Shown here: positions 53,811 through 54,035 of the stretch, one piece after another
How the letters are laid out: each line of letters opens with the position of its first letter
Numbering within the stretch: the stretch's first letter is position 1
DNA from: a virus
DNA: 54,035 nt
Reading direction: 5' to 3' (one strand)
IMG/VR virus record: IMGVR_UViG_3300012988_000006
Span: 1-54,035 of that record
Notes under the pieces: model-generated
Database searches by the model: none
What the model was told of the DNA's origin: nothing
The model's input: the letters and a program-made list of their open reading frames with translations, nothing else
Position numbers and translations under genes: made by a program

Positions 53811-54035
53811 ATGGCTGGAGGACTCGACTTCGAGACCTACGGGGACGTGAACCTCAAGGTCCACGGCCTCGACCGGTACGTCAATCACCCGTCGTTTCGC
53901 CCACTCATGGCGAGCGTCGCGACAGAGGGGACTGTCCCTCACAACTACGATTTCATCCTCGGTGGCCGGGCGGCAGAGAACGCGTTTCGCAGGGAAATCG
54001 AGAGCCACGTCGAGTGGAAGCTTCCCATCGTCGCC
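53811..54035 (+). CDS. DNA polymerase N-terminus (continues at base 1 through the terminal repeat)
   Basis: ATG 53811 is preceded by AGGAAGGAGCACTC. The first residues (MAGGLDFETYG) hold the exonuclease I acidic pair. The frame reaches the end of the window and continues in frame at base 1 of the window. See the entry at 1-2040 for the full 713-aa protein. Confidence 0.95.
   Translation, partial: MAGGLDFETYGDVNLKVHGLDRYVNHPSFRPLMASVATEGTVPHNYDFILGGRAAENAFRREIESHVEWKLPIVA
53913..54035. repeat. Terminal direct repeat, right copy
   Basis: Identical to bases 1-123; an assembly overlap that shows the contig closes on itself. Confidence 0.95.

Noticed and set aside
1-54035. CRISPR array, integrase, repressor, tRNA genes, insertion sequences
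   Set aside because: None seen: no regular direct repeats with spacers, no recombinase active-site motifs and no transposase-like frames, which supports a lytic phage.

Overview
The window is one complete circularised phage contig. Bases 1-123 are repeated exactly at 53913-54035, so the non-redundant genome is 53,912 bp, and the DNA polymerase gene runs across the join (start at 53811, stop at 2040). It reads as a strictly lytic, podovirus-like tailed phage of a GC-rich actinobacterium. The support is strong G/C third-position codon use, very many GTG starts with 4-nt GTGA/ATGA overlaps, an r1t-type holin, T7-type adaptor and nozzle proteins, no tape measure or contractile tail, and no integrase or repressor. 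A Microbacteriaceae host is a guess from overall style.

Layout. Two convoys diverge from an AT-rich control region (about 43.6-43.97 kb) and converge at about 8.95 kb. The plus-strand arm (43.97 kb, through the join, to 9.0 kb) starts with small early genes. Next comes an array of twelve CGTTACG heptamers (44.58-44.80 kb, candidate replication origin or regulator-binding array), then more small genes, including a nucleotidyltransferase-like protein. A MoxR-type AAA+ ATPase/VWA pair follows, then an acidic-tailed ssDNA-binding protein, a PD-(D/E)XK nuclease with four iron-sulfur-type cysteines, a family A DNA polymerase, a RuvC-like resolvase, an SF2 helicase, an SF3 helicase and a prim-pol type primase. 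Together these form a nearly self-sufficient replisome. Long, mostly perfect intercistronic hairpins punctuate this arm.

The minus-strand arm (43.5 to 8.9 kb) is the virion and lysis programme. In transcription order it holds a 4,422-residue giant protein (a quarter of the genome), portal, major capsid protein with an added C-terminal domain, a small acidic protein, four or five tail-fibre/host-recognition genes, an M15-peptidase endolysin with three membrane lysis genes, two probable ejection/structural proteins, adaptor, nozzle, several unknown head genes, and the terminase large subunit with two small genes.

The most notable observation is that the giant protein carries, at residues 784-834, a close match to the catalytic signature of multisubunit RNA polymerase beta-prime (VLLSRSP ... 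DGDFDGDM; bacterial beta-prime has VLLNRAP ... NADFDGDQM). With a glycine-zipper segment near its N-terminus, hydrophobic stretches near its C-terminus, and no other RNA polymerase gene visible, it is a candidate virion-packaged, injected RNA polymerase/ejection protein of the two-barrel class.
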